From: Nectonema munidae
Lineage: Eukaryota > Nematomorpha > Nectonematoida > Nectonematidae
Direction of reading: 5' to 3'
Assembly (NCBI GenBank): GCA_030549495.1
Contig: JAUIRK010001052.1
Span: 2,108,001 to 2,172,000, forward strand
DNA: 64,000 nt
The notes below the pieces were generated by a model. That model did not search any database, was not told where the DNA came from, and saw only the letters and a list, made by a program, of their open reading frames with translations. Both the position numbers and the translations under genes were made by a program. Of the stretch, positions 1 through 12,018 are shown piece by piece; positions within the stretch are counted from its first letter, which is position 1; the number at the start of each line of letters is the position of its first letter.

Positions 1-1530
1 TTACAGCGTATTTCAATCAGTTCTTCTTGTAACGTGACATCTGCTTCTTCAATTTCATTGTATGAGTTGATCATCCATAGTGGTAGTCAAATTATCACCA
101 AACCTGACCTTAAAATCTGCATGAAGGGCATTTAAATGTTGCACGTAGACAAAAACTTCATCATCATGGACGTTTGTCGATCACAAATTTGGAAAATTCA
201 CGCCTTTCCATTTTCTGCATCAAGTCAATTTTACCAAAAAAGGCTGCCACAATGGACTTTGTTTTCACTAAATTCAGACTGTCTCCTTGTAACTGCAAGT
301 TAACTTTATTAAATTTAGTATACAAATTAGTTAAATAAGCAATGTCTGGTTTATATTTGATTAAATTTTCTTTCAAAATGGGATCTTTAGTAGCGAAAAA
401 CTCTAAAATGGTCTCAAAAAGGGAAAAAATCTTGTCAAACAAGTCTTTCTACAGCCATTATACTTCAGTATGGAGCAGTAATTCAACGCATTGCTACGAA
501 TCTTGTTAATAGCATTTATGACTAATTGAAGAGATTCATGTAGTCTGGCATTCAGAGTTTTGGCTACTATGTGTTGTCGGTGGATGACGCAGTGAATTGC
601 AAACACCCCAGGTACATTTCGTTTTAACCCTTTCGTGACGAGCGTATATATGATACATAAACAAGTTTACCTTCGTCTGCTTTTTCAAATAGTTTTGTAT
701 AGGAATCTTCTGCTTTTTAATAAATATCGTCTGATTTTTCTGGTAATGAAAGGGTTAAATGGCTTATAAAACCGCGATAACGCCCAAACATTGCTTGGGC
801 TCCATCCACTGCTGCTGCTATAATATTTGATAAAGAAATAGATTTTTGGGTACAAAAATCTTTCAAAACATTGAATATAGTTTCACCTTTAGAGTCCGTC
901 GTGAAATTTTTTGCAAAGAGGAGTTCTTTATCAATTTTTTCATCCATAACAAAACGAACATAGGCCAATAAAAGCGCTTCGTTACGAGGTAAAGTAGACT
1001 CGTCCAAGTGAATAGAGAAATGGTTCATTTGCAAATAATTACACAAGAAGCTTTGAACATCAAGACTCATTTCATCAATACGTCTTTGAACTGTGTTGTT
1101 CCTCAAAGGAATTCTTTTCAGAATATCATATGCAGAATGGTGTAAAACAGTTTTTAAAAGCTCTTCACTAGCTGGCAAAATTAGCTGCTCCCCGATAGTA
1201 TGATGTTTTCCAGATTTTGCTATGAGCAGTGAGATAGATATTGTACGACGCCCGCAAATCATCATCGTCTCTCCTTGACGTTGAAGCGACATCTTGTCCA
1301 CAGTAATTCTCTTTCCGTGTTTTAAAGTATGTCAAATTATGACTTTTTTTTTATCAGGGTGATATCTTCTCAGATGATCCTCCAACTTGGATGGTTTCAT
1401 AGCGTCATTGCTTAAAACTTTGCTGCATTGAAGGCACATGGGTAGATTATATGTCCCATGGGGAAGAAATGAAGCCGAAATTCAAATAATCAAAGCTATA
1501 TTGCCTACATTTTCCTTTTTGCTCGGCCAT
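1..1530 (-). pseudogene. hAT-superfamily transposase (ZBED5/SCAND3-like), decayed, runs off left edge
   Basis: Read on the minus strand from a likely ATG at 1530. The N-terminal part (about 1500-1350) reads as a BED-like zinc finger: KCRQYS, then a Cys-x2-Cys pair (CLQCSK) and HLRRYHPDKK. Next comes the open block 1301-717, with the hAT-typical MNHFSIHLDEST and the AAAVDGAQAMFGRYRG stretch carrying a conserved Asp. After a transposon insertion (628-754) the reading resumes with NVPGVFAIHCVIHRQH, then 442-164 (FFGKIDLMQKMERREF) and on past base 1 (LHADFKVRF). hAT transposases cut and paste DNA and leave 8-bp duplications. Several stops and frameshifts, in the BED region and near 606-440, show this copy is dead. 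The C-terminal dimerisation region and the 3' terminal repeat lie outside the window. The family match is my recognition of the ZBED5-like protein pattern. Confidence 0.85.
628..754. mobile_element. TTAA-type (piggyBac-like) MITE inside the hAT gene
   Basis: 127 bp bounded by TTAA at 624-627 and TTAA at 755-758. The ends are inverted: CCCTTTCGTGA on the left and TAATGAAAGGG on the right. Removing the element with one TTAA restores the flanking hAT reading frame (GFISHL joined to KRNVPGVF), so the insertion boundaries are exact. It is non-coding and carries the internal motif CTTCGTCTGCTTTTT, which is shared with the element at 1710-1841. TTAA duplication with CCC/GGG ends is the known signature of piggyBac-mobilised elements. 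Confidence 0.85.
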
Positions 1531-1709
1531 GTTCAATAGATTGATTAATTAATTAAAAATAAATTATCTATAAATATTAAAATCTATAATTAATTAAAAA
1601 TAATTTAAAATTACATAAATAATATTTAGAAATATAATAAAATAGGCATTTAAATAAAATAAATCACATATGAAATAGGCATTTAAATAATTTTATTAAA
1701 CGTAATTAA

Positions 1710-1841
1710 CCCATTTAAGGCCAAGCAAAGCAGACGATATCTAAAAAAAAACGCAGACGATTTATATTCAAAGTCATTGAAAAAAGCAGACGAAGATGAA
1801 ATTACTTATGTTCCAAAATAGGAACATTGGCCGTAAATGGG
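1710..1841. mobile_element. Second TTAA-type MITE of the same family
   Basis: 132 bp with inverted ends CCCATTTAAGGCCAA on the left and TTGGCCGTAAATGGG on the right (one mismatch). It is flanked by TTAA at 1706-1709 and by TTAT at 1842-1845, which looks like a one-base decay of TTAA. Read on the minus strand, its interior has the same CTTCGTCTGC/CGTCTGCTTT motifs as the element at 628-754, so the two are relatives in opposite orientation. No coding capacity. Confidence 0.75.
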
Positions 1842-1845
1842 TTAT

Positions 1846-3815
1846 TTATGCATAAATATGCAGAATATCTATTATAAGAATCATATACGCAGAGTTTGCG
1901 TTGTGTGTAATTTCGTCACCTGCCTAAATATGTAGACCCATATTTACATATCGTAGACCACAAAATAATTTTTTTGTTAACTTATGACCACTGACATAAG
2001 TATATATTGACCGTTAGATGTCAATATAGACCACTTTGGGAACCAGTGGTATAAAACATATATTTTATGTAAAATTTGAAGGAATTATTTAGAGACAATT
2101 TTTAGAAGTAAACCGCAAATTTGATTAACACTTATAGGTATTTTCAAATCCTAAATGTAAAAATGAGTCCAAAAATGAAACCAGCATGGCTGATTTAGTA
2201 TAACACACATTTTATGTAAAATTTGAAGGAATATTTTATTATATATATTTCTGATTAATCAAAATTTTGATTGACATTTTCTAAAAAGTAGTCATGATTA
2301 TTGAAAAAATTAAATATATAAAGTGTTATGCGTTCAAAACTGTATATAATTATAAATTTTCAAGGTAGTATATAATATAGATCCTAAGTTATAAGGTTAA
2401 CTACAGACAAAAATTTGCCAAAAAATTTAATTTTTGATTTTGATTGACAGTTTTTTTTACATGAAAGGGTCATTCAACTACCATGGAAATGGTATCAAAA
2501 GATGCAGCTATCGATTTTACGAAAATTGAAGGGATATTTATTTTTCTTCATTTTAGAGCAAAAAATATTTTATCCAAAATAAAGAGAAAAATGAGAATTA
2601 GATAAAATGTTCAATAACTAGTTTTGCATATGTTTGACATTTATTATTGACTAACAAAAATATATTTGATCATTATAAATCATGAAGCATCTTTTACGTG
2701 TCAATTTAAAAAATCATAAAGATGATTTATCAATAAAAGAAGTCTGTTACGCGTGCATTTTGTACACCATTTTATTAATGAGTTAATTCATTAGAAACAA
2801 AGTTGAACCTCACTTCTTTGTTTGGTATTTTTAAAGTCGATAAAACAACTAGACCTACATGAAGGGGTCATAGATTATTGTAAAATGTATTATTTGTAAA
2901 CAAAGATTTCTAGTTTTTTGAAAATTTATAGAGTACAATTTGTAAACCAAAAAACACTAGAGGACACCTATTTTTGACTTTGTATTTAGAACTGCAGTAT
3001 AATATTTATTGTCTTTTGTTTTTTGAACCTTTTTTTTGTTCTTGACATCATGACTTTATATATTTCTCATAAAAATAACAACGTTTATGCTGAATCTAGT
3101 CGAAGTTTTGTTGACTTAGATTCGACTGATTTGCAGAAGTAAACTAAATGCTAAGAGCGGATTTAGAAATCGATTATTGAGGAGGCTAAATACTATCTAC
3201 ATCCGCATTGTCTTTCGGCATCAGCACTTTTTCCTGTGAATGAACATTTTGAACTCTTAAAAGAGTTTTGACCCTCAAAAGACAATCCATGCTAAAATTG
3301 ATAATGTTTTCAGCAGGAAAAAATTATTTGGGTTCAATTACGTTCCAAAATTTTCTGATTAAATTTTCAAAAATGCTAATAGTTAAAAAAAACATTATAT
3401 TTATACGTTTGTTTTTATGATGTAAACAGTGAAATTTTTATAAAACAAATTTTAGTACCCCATTCAAGCCACCACCCATTCTTCCTCCAAAATTTTTGTA
3501 GCGCAATAAATGATTGGAATTAAATGTTGCTTTGAAAAATGTACAGGAAAATTTTTATAAAGCACGTGTATTCAATGATACAGCATTTATGATTTATTCA
3601 TTGACGAAATGGAATCCAATCGCACTTTAGAATGTTAAAAAAATAGATGACATCAAAATAGAATTTATAGGCTCACTTTATATAAAATACAAGTTTTTTA
3701 TACAAGCTCAAAGTTGATCGAATGATAGCTTTATTTTAAATTGAGATGAATTTTTGCAAAATCCATTACTCAGAGATCGAGATGTATGAGGATGCAAGGA
3801 CCTTATATTTACTGC
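1846..3815. other. AT-rich non-coding stretch
   Basis: No convincing coding frame, RNA gene or organised repeat seen on either strand. Runs of A and T with scattered short stops in all frames. Confidence 0.6.
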
Positions 3816-4148
3816 GATCCTCAAATAAGGACTTTTTAAAAACTTTGTTTTAGAAAAATGTCGACCTCTCTTTCTCCTATATAATTATAAATAATTTTAA
3901 GCACTTACATATTTGAGAAAAAGTAAAAAAAAACATTATTTTTAAAGGTTTTAAATAAAATACTATTAAATATTCATTTAATTGAAAGAAAAAAAATTTG
4001 CAGCAAAGTACGCATGTCATAGAAAGATCTTATGAGAATATCCGATATGATATAAAATTTATTTCAAAAAATTTGAATTTCATACCTGTTCATAACAATG
4101 TTTCGTTTTAGAAAAATCATAAATTAATTTTTTTATATGTAATTTTTA

Positions 4149-4189
4149 GGTTTTTCCATTAGTCCTCATTTGAGGACCATAGGAAAACC
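4149..4189. repeat. Imperfect 20-bp inverted repeat (piggyBac subterminal palindrome)
   Basis: The left arm reads GGTTTTTCCATTAGTCCTCA and the right arm reads TGAGGACCATAGGAAAACC, nearly the reverse complement, with two bases between. Related shorter palindromes occur at 3816-3832 and 6104-6122 on either side of the same transposase relic. Confidence 0.7.
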
Positions 4190-4479
4190 TTCAATTTTAC
4201 TTTATAAAATTTGAAATATTATTTTTTTTAAATTATACAAATTATATATTTAATCAAAAAGGAAGATAACCAATAATTTTTTAGTAAATTATTTAAAAAT
4301 ATTAGTATTTTTTCATGATATTTTTAAAATTTTGATATTTTCTAAAAAGTACGTTTATTCAATTTTTTTAGTTTAAAAATAATTTTCTTTATTTTAGTTT
4401 ACTGAACAGCCTTGAGACATGGAATTTTTCGATAATTAAAAAAATGCTTTAAGATATTTGGAAAACGTTACATTTTCTG

Positions 4480-5910
4480 AAAACGAAGTGAAGTGAATGA
4501 TGATGAACTTTTTATTTCACAAGTTTTACCCAATGATGTTGTTGGAACAATTGAAGTTATAGATTTTTTCTGATTTAAAAAATCAAGCAGTTAATTGGAC
4601 TAAAAAACGTTTTCTGACAGTCAAAGTAGTACAAAAAATATTGATGCGAATTAAAACAAAATAGAACTTGAAGTCGAATATGCCACTTATCTAAACATTT
4701 GAATGATTTTTTACAGATAAGGTTTACAAATTTATAGTCCATCATTCGAAAATTTAAGCGTCAAATGTTTGAAAAAGTTTTTTGGTATCTTGATTCTATC
4801 TGGGTATCACAAAATTCCTCATGCTAAACATTTTTGGTGTTTAGATGATGATTTCGATGTAAAAATAGTTAGAAAAGCTATGCCCCGCAATAGATTGATG
4901 GAGATCCAAAAATATTTGCATTTTAATAATAACGAAAATGTTTTGAAAAATCAAACAGATAATGCTTAATATGATTGTTTAAGTAGCAGTTTTAAACGAT
5001 TTGGCATTTTTTCAAAACATTTGAGCATTGGCGAACCAATTGTGCGTTTTTATGGAAAACAGTATAAAGCAACTTATTCATGGAAAACCTATTAGTTTTG
5101 GATTCAAGCACTGGATAATGAGCTGTTCGCTTACTGGATTTTGTTTTCATATGGATTTGTATCAAAACAAAGAAGCATCGTTTGAAAATAAAAGTTGAGA
5201 TAATTTAGCCCTGGTGTTAACGTCCTTTCAATGTGCAGTAAACTTGAAATCCAGAAAAGCACGAAATTCATAGTGACAATTTTTTTACAAGCTACGATCT
5301 TTTTGAACACATGGCTAAAAAAAAATGAAAATTATAGGCACTATAAGATGTAATGAACTAAAGAAAAATGATGTAATGAAAAAAGAAAATCGTGGAAGCT
5401 ATGATTACAAAGTTGATGAAATAAATAAAGTAATGTTTTTAAAATGGTATGATAACAACTTTGTTATTCTAAGAACGAATCATCAAAGCATTGAACCTTT
5501 TGATAATGCTACACGATATTCTTCAAAATACAAAAAGATTATGAAAGTACCAAAATCAAATATAGTCAAACAATACAATTTTTACATGGGTGGTATCGAT
5601 AAGCTTGATTGGTTAATTCAAAAGTATAGAATTAATTTCAAATAGGAAAAATGGTACTGGAATATTTTTACCAGCTTTATATACACATGCATAGTGAATG
5701 GTTGGATAATCCACAACAAATTCAAAAATGATAAACTATCTTTACTGGAATTTAGAAGGAAAATTTGTCTTAGCTATTTAAATTTACCTTCAATTTTCGA
5801 CCGTGAAAAAACAGGACGACCCAGTAAAAGACTATGCAAAGTTTTGGACGAAATACGGTGCGAAGGCCTTGATCATCATATTGTAAGAAAGAAAGTGTGC
5901 TTATTCTAAA
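4480..5910 (+). pseudogene. piggyBac transposase (PGBD2/3-like), decayed
   Basis: Stretches in three frames line up with the piggyBac transposase (DDE_Tnp_1_7) order. First comes an acidic N-terminal end (DVVGTIEVIDFF), then 4769-4966 (FFGILILSGYHKIPH and MPRNRLMEIQKYLHFNN). Next, near 5075, is KQLIHGKPISFGFKHWIMSC, the RGKPIRFG-type region. DNFFTSYDLFEH near 5273-5308 carries the second catalytic Asp. 5325-5642 has the third catalytic region, FYMGGIDKLDW. The last block, 5694-5909, has a CLSYLNLP stretch and FDREKTGRPSKR. At least four frameshifts or stops break it, so it cannot make an active enzyme. The first catalytic Asp region is too decayed to place. Confidence 0.85.
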
Positions 5911-6122
5911 AAAAGGTAGAAAAGAATGTACAAAGTGTGAAGTTGGTTTACATTTAGGAGAATGCGAAATTTTGTGGCATTCTAAATAATTCCAGTAGCT
6001 TTGTAAAAATTTATACATAAAAAAATCTTTTTAAATCAAATTATTTTTACAACTTTATTTTTATAAATAAAATTTACTTGTTTTTATATATACTTATTCC
6101 CATAGTCCTCAATAAAGGACCA

Positions 6123-9100
6123 AAATATTAGTAAAAAAATTATGTGTTACAAACATGAAAATGAAAAAACATATATTTAAATTAAAAGCAACATAGAAAA
6201 ACATAAAAAATGAAAAAATAATGTTTTAAAAAATTTGGTAAATAATGGGTCAAAAATTTTGTCTAACAAAGGCTATGCGTGTTCACAAACGAAACGGATT
6301 CAAAAGTCTAAGATTTAAAAACGTTAGAATCTATTTTTTAGAGGCAAACGAGTTGAATGAACATAAAAAAACTGATAAAAACAAAGACTTACATCGATGT
6401 GATAGCTTAAGAAACATTAAAGCAAATAATAAAACAGCATTATTTGGAAATAGTTGAAAACTAAATCTTTATTTTTAAACTACTGAAAATCAGGATCGCT
6501 TGCCAAAATCAATTTCTATCGCATGATGAATCGGATTTGATTATCTTCTTGACAGCCAACTTTGATTCCGAATCAAAACTCTAATTTGTAAATAAAAGAT
6601 TTAAACATTTGCTAAAAATTATCATTCAATTTATCACAGAGGAAAAGGATTGAATACGAGGGCTGAGAAGACGAAGGGAAAAAATAATCAAAAAATGTGC
6701 CTACAAATACAAATATCAAAATATGCAAACTTTCCAATATTTAAAATACTTAAAAAAATCAAACTCAGACTCTTAAATTTCATTTGATACTGACTCTGCA
6801 ATCTTTTCCCCTACTTTAAAAAAGTCGAAATTATTGAATAAATTCCTAACTACATATGAGTAAAGCTCCCCTCTCAAACTTTATACTCTGCAACTGATAG
6901 TTGAAGACTGATCTTGTCCTAATTAACATTTTGATACAGCTATCTTTAAGGTGGTAACGAATCGTATAAATCAATTTCACCCAATTTCATTTTAATTTTA
7001 AAATAACTACACTTTTCGATTAAAAAAATTAATGAATTCTCTCCTAATCTTTGAAATTGCAGGCTTGGATAACTGAAAAATATATACTTTTTAATAATCT
7101 ATAACTATTTTCATTGTTGAGTTTTAGCGAAGAACATGGAGTCGGCCTCTAGAGACAAGCTATGAAGAAAATTATATGATAAACAATGAAACATATTATT
7201 AGATTATGTTTTCTCATGATTATACTTAGCATATCTTAATTCCTATCTTACAGAATAAATAATTAGGTTCGGAAAAATGGAAGATTTTTAATTACTTTAG
7301 GTTTATTTCAAATTAAGATTAATTTGACTTGATAAAATGTTGAACAAAATTATGATATTTTTAAAAAGTTAAATAAAAACGTATACATGTTTTACCTTTT
7401 CTCTCATTCACCCTCCTTTATCTTCTTTTTTCTTCATGCTTTATGCTCATATCCCCCTAGAATATTTACTAGTGATAGGACGATTGAACGAATTGGGAAT
7501 AGTGAGAATCGTGTTTTTTAAATATCAGAATCGGAATCTCTTTGGAAAATTTCATTAGTGTCTTGCGATGCCTCAGCCTCGATTCTTTTATTTTTAGGAG
7601 TATTTAAAAAGTTATATTTTTAAACCTATTATTTAACTAAATTAGATTAAAATTTTATTTAACTCAATTTATTGACATTACAAATCCAAACAGATAAAAT
7701 ATTTAAAATAAAATTTTTAACATTACACATTAGACAAAAATCGGCATATCGCAAGCGTATATAAGAATCAGAATCGTACCAAACTTTGGTATGGTCCCAC
7801 CACTAATATTTGCCTTGAGATACTATCTCAGAGGGGCATCCAACAACAATCGAACATAGTTTTATGTACAGATGTTTAGACTGAGAGGAGAGTACTTGTT
7901 TGAACATTGAATACTAATAATCGCATCCAGTCAGATAGAAGTGTCATATGCGATTAAATATTTGAGTTGACGCAGGATAGTGAAAACTCGACCGAATAGC
8001 AAGCTTTCAAGTAATTAGTAATTATGTTGAGAATAACCACTAGTATAAATCAGAAATACGAGCAAATTAACTTTGTCAGTGGGATGTTTCTAGTGGAAAA
8101 TGTTGTACACAAAAAAGCTTAAGATTATTATATTCTAAACAATATGGAAAATAAATGAAACAAACCGCCTGTACAAAAGCAAGACAACTAAAATGTACGA
8201 TTATAGAGTAGTTTATTCAACATTTCTAGGAAATAGTTTTCATTATTTGACCCATTAAAATATACATGCAAGAAGCTAAAAATATTAACCAATTTATTGA
8301 TGCTGAAGTTTCATATTCTATTTTATAATCTGCAATAATAAAATTATATATTTCGAAATGACAGTGTACTTTTATAAAGCAGCAAAAAACAAAGGGAACT
8401 ATAAATCCTATTTTCTTATATTTACAAATGGAAAAAATTATTAGATTCGATATATAAGGGGTTTGACATGATCACGGGAGACAACGAAAAGTATATAAGA
8501 TAGTATCTTATGCAGAAAATAGTTTTGCTAGACGTAGTCATTTAACGATTTCGATAAATATGAGAATTCCAACTTCAATAGGGTCGGATTTTCTCAAAAA
8601 GTAATATAAACATGAAACTTTTAGAGACAAGTTTAACGGTGTTATCTTGTTTCTTTGTTGAGCAACTTTGGAGATATGAGCCATAAAAGTAGTTAAAAGG
8701 GTCATTTTTCAAAAATTTGAGAGTATTTCAAAATAATAGATAAGTTATAGTAATAAATTTGGTATCATATTGAAGCTAAAAAAGGAACATAGTATGGCTC
8801 CTTTTCTTCTGGGAAGTTTTAAAGCGACCAGATGGGGCCAAAGCATGAGTTGACAAATAGAGTGCCACACCAGCGAACACATAAATACCTATGTATGTAA
8901 TGTGGTATGAATATATTTATTTCAACTTTTAAAAATTTAAATTTCTTGACTATAAACTACATGCTTTTTAAATAAATTTTGAAAAATTACAAGTGATAAA
9001 TTCAAATGTTTCGACAATTTTTAATTTTTCCAATAATTGTGAGTCAAATGCATTTCTTAGAATCTGTAGGTTACTTCGAACAATTTCACTGCAAACTGTA

Positions 9101-11049
9101 TATGTTATATTATCCCAAATTTAGAATGATAATTACAAAATAAAATGTACTTTTAAATTTTATGATCTTTTGAAAAAATATAAAGATTACAAATTGAAAT
9201 AATTTTTTATACATTTATTGGAATGGTGAAAGTGAAGTTTAACTAAATAGTTAGGATATTTAAGTATTATAAATATATTTATTTTAAAAAAGTTACCAAG
9301 ATTGGTGTTCTTGGAATTCCCATAGTAGGAGAACGTGGATCTGAAAGACAAGAATACTTCAATCTGTTAACTAAGACATATTTCTAAATTAAAAATAGGT
9401 TAGTTTATTAACAATAAAATAGAATAATAGAGGGTACAGGAGTTGATGTTATGTCATTATTGCTAGATTTATCTAAATTATTAGTTGAATCTAAGATATT
9501 GTTTTCATTTTTGAGAATTTGTTCGTTAATGCTTTGAGTTTTGATAATGTTTCCCATGAGGATGCAAAACAATTCAAATTACAAAAATTTGCCGGTCATA
9601 AAATAATAGAACAAAAGATGATTAAAATAAAAAAATTATAATTTAAAAATATATTTCTTTTATGACTTTAGGTTATCAATAGTCTCCTGGTCATATTGAT
9701 TTGTTTAACTTAGATACACCTTGCTGTTTTTATTCTTTTCTTTCTCTAATTGACATATTTCATTTGCAATAATAATCTGTAGGTGTTCGACTTAAATAAT
9801 TAGTTTTACCAATTTTAGAGTTTGATCTCTTTTTTAGTTTTGCCTTAAATTTAAAACTTTAATTATATTTTACTGTTTTAACTAAACTTTGATAATCCAA
9901 TGTCATATTTTAGATTTTCCTTACTGGTTTCGACCAGTATCTTGTCAAAATCCCTCAAAACTGAAATCCTCGCTATCAAAATTCCAGAAAACCAAAATCT
10001 TGGCTATCCAATTTCCCATTAACAAAGGTAGCAGAGACTTTAGGTAATTTAAAATTTAAATCCGAAACAAATAAATAAAAATATATATAAATTTAAGTTT
10101 AAATATTTTTTAAGGAATGCATATTATATTATACTTAGAATTACCTAGTCCAAAATATATATTTTTATAGATGGTAATTGCTCTCAATGTTTTTAATTGT
10201 GTTTCTGTGTACCTAAGTAATATATTAATTGTGAAAATTCAAAAAATTATTAGTTATTTCTTATATTAAGTTATGAGTTTTTTCCTTTTATGTCCACTTG
10301 TGCCACCAATTTAGAGATACCCAGTTAAATGTCTTATTGGCTTATTGTTTATTCAAATAATATCCGCAGGATCTTTTCAATTCTACTTTTCTAAGGTGTT
10401 TTCCCATTTTTTTTAAATATACACGTAGTCACTAACCTTATTTGATAATATTTATTAACTTTAGTGTTGATTTTTTAATTCAATTTTTTATATATTTGAA
10501 AATTATACCAATATATTATTAACCAATATAAAATTAATCAATATTTTATAAATAAAAATGTGAATCACAATAGGCCATACTAAACAAGTTTAAATGCCGT
10601 CCTAATTTTTGTCCAGCCATTAATTTTAATTGATATAATAATAACTGAATAGTGTCATACATGCCAACTATCGCGATTTTAGCGGGATCATGCCGATTTA
10701 GACACATCAGCCCGATTTTCGATGTAAGGGTAAAAATTTAAGTATAAATCCAAATTAAAAAAAACTGTAAAAAATATCCTCTTTTATTTGTTTAAAGAAT
10801 AAATTTTATATTTTATAAAATTAGTTCCTAACTCAAAAGCTCAGAGTAAAAATATTTTCCTTATGATAAATTAAATCCAAACTGAAGGCTAAACAATCAT
10901 ACTGACATCACAACAGAGATAATACAAATTGTTATGAAAACTTAGAAAACTAATTTAAAAGGCTGTTAAATGAAGCATTATTTGTTTAAAATAGATAAAT
11001 TTTGGAATGACCTAAAAATAAAGGCGAACATCCTCAAAATTTTTGAGAA
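6123..11049. other. AT-rich intergenic DNA, nothing identified
   Basis: About 4.9 kb without a gene that I can support. Short open frames, for example 6245-6457, have AT-driven composition, no recognisable motif and no splice context. A short open run at 9293-9385 begins like an arginase-type sequence but does not continue as one. Confidence 0.5.
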
Positions 11050-11068
11050 GGGGGGGGGGGGGGGGGGG
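11050..11068 (+). repeat. Poly-G tract, 19 nt
   Basis: Nineteen consecutive G on the plus strand, followed by A and GGGG. Similar shorter runs are at 27073-27085, 51641-51651 and 52284-52294. Such runs can form G-quadruplexes and are unusual in this AT-rich setting. Confidence 0.95.
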
Positions 11069-11459
11069 AGGGGTGAACTTTTTTATAATATTAAAAATTT
11101 GCCATAAAAGAATTTTTATCCAAAGAACACAACACGATCATTACCCGACATTATACTTGCACTGGAAGCTAAGCCTTCAATGCCACAATAACTGCAGATA
11201 CCTGGCTATTTTTATCAAGTCAAATAATCGTATTTGTTATTCTGATTGCATCGCTACCTTCTAGTTTAGTAGTTTTGAAACTGAAGTTCTCAGTGCCTTA
11301 GAGGGCATGGCGTAACAGTTTTATGGGTATCGAGAAGGGGTCACTGAATTGATCGTTTTGCGCAACATATTGGAACCATATTGGATTATTTTCAATTTTT
11401 GTCAAAAAGAATAAATAATTTTGGAATTGAGTATTTACTTTTTTATTGCTTTCTGGGCT

Positions 11460-11471
11460 TGACTTTATAGA
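11460..11471 (+). repeat. Target-site duplication, 3' side of LINE
   Basis: TGACTTTATAGA, identical to 16931-16942. The tetranucleotide tail of the LINE starts at its last base. Confidence 0.8.
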
Positions 11472-11840
11472 GTGAGTGAGTGCGTGAGTGAGTGAGTGAG
11501 TGAATGAGTGAGTGAGTGAGTGAGTGAGTGAGTGAGTGAGTGAGTGAGTGAGTGAGTGAGTGAGTGAGTGAGTGAGTGAGTGAGTGAGTGAGTGAGTGAG
11601 TGAGTGAGTGAGTGAGTGAGTGAGTGAGTGAGTGAGTGAGTGAGTGAGTGAGTGAGTGAGTGAGTGAGTGAGTGAGTGAGTGAGTGAGTGAGTGAGTGAG
11701 TGAGTGAGTGAGTGAGTGAGTGAGTGAGTGAGTGAGTGAGTGAGTGAGTGAGTGAGTGAGTGAGTGAGTGAGTGAGTGAGTGAGTGAGTGAGTGAGTGAG
11801 TGAGTGAGTGAGTGAGTGAGTGAGTGAGTGAGTGAGTGAG
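11471..11840 (+). repeat. (GAGT)n microsatellite, 3' tail of the LINE
   Basis: About 92 tandem GAGT units (CTCA in the LINE orientation). It is uninterrupted except for two base changes near the end next to the target-site duplication (C at 11483, A at 11504). It abuts the LINE 3' UTR at 11841 without a gap. The imperfect units lie at the far end and the rest is perfect. Long open frames through this array (His-Ser-Leu-Thr on the minus strand) are artefacts of the repeat. Confidence 0.95.
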
Positions 11841-12018
11841 GGAAATCTCTAAGCACTTTCCAGCGTTGGCTGATATGCTTGCTGTATTGCTATGATTTTG
11901 GATGGCTTTGATTGGTTGTTTCTATGTGACGGAAATCGAATTAGTTGTTATGTTCTAAAGGAGCAAATAAAAGGAAAGAAAATGTAAAAGTGTTGTAATA
12001 AAAATGTGGTATGTGAAA

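Larger units (their letters stand above)
3816..6122 (+). mobile_element. piggyBac-like transposon remnant with palindromic AGTCCTCA motifs
   Basis: A decayed piggyBac transposase (about 4480-5910) is flanked by three copies of a short palindrome built on GTCCTCA/TGAGGAC, at 3816-3832, 4161-4179 and 6104-6122. The middle copy is the core of a longer imperfect inverted repeat (4149-4189). I infer that these are subterminal repeats of the element. TTAA-bounded ends were not found, so the outer limits are approximate. Confidence 0.55.

Noticed and set aside
9293-9385. Short open run starting KVTKIGVLGIPIVGERG, reminiscent of arginase
   Set aside because: Only the first few residues resemble the family; no metal-binding motif and no further exon found.
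11443-11856. 137-codon frame with His-Ser-Leu-Thr repeats
   Set aside because: Direct translation of the GAGT microsatellite, which is the LINE tail.
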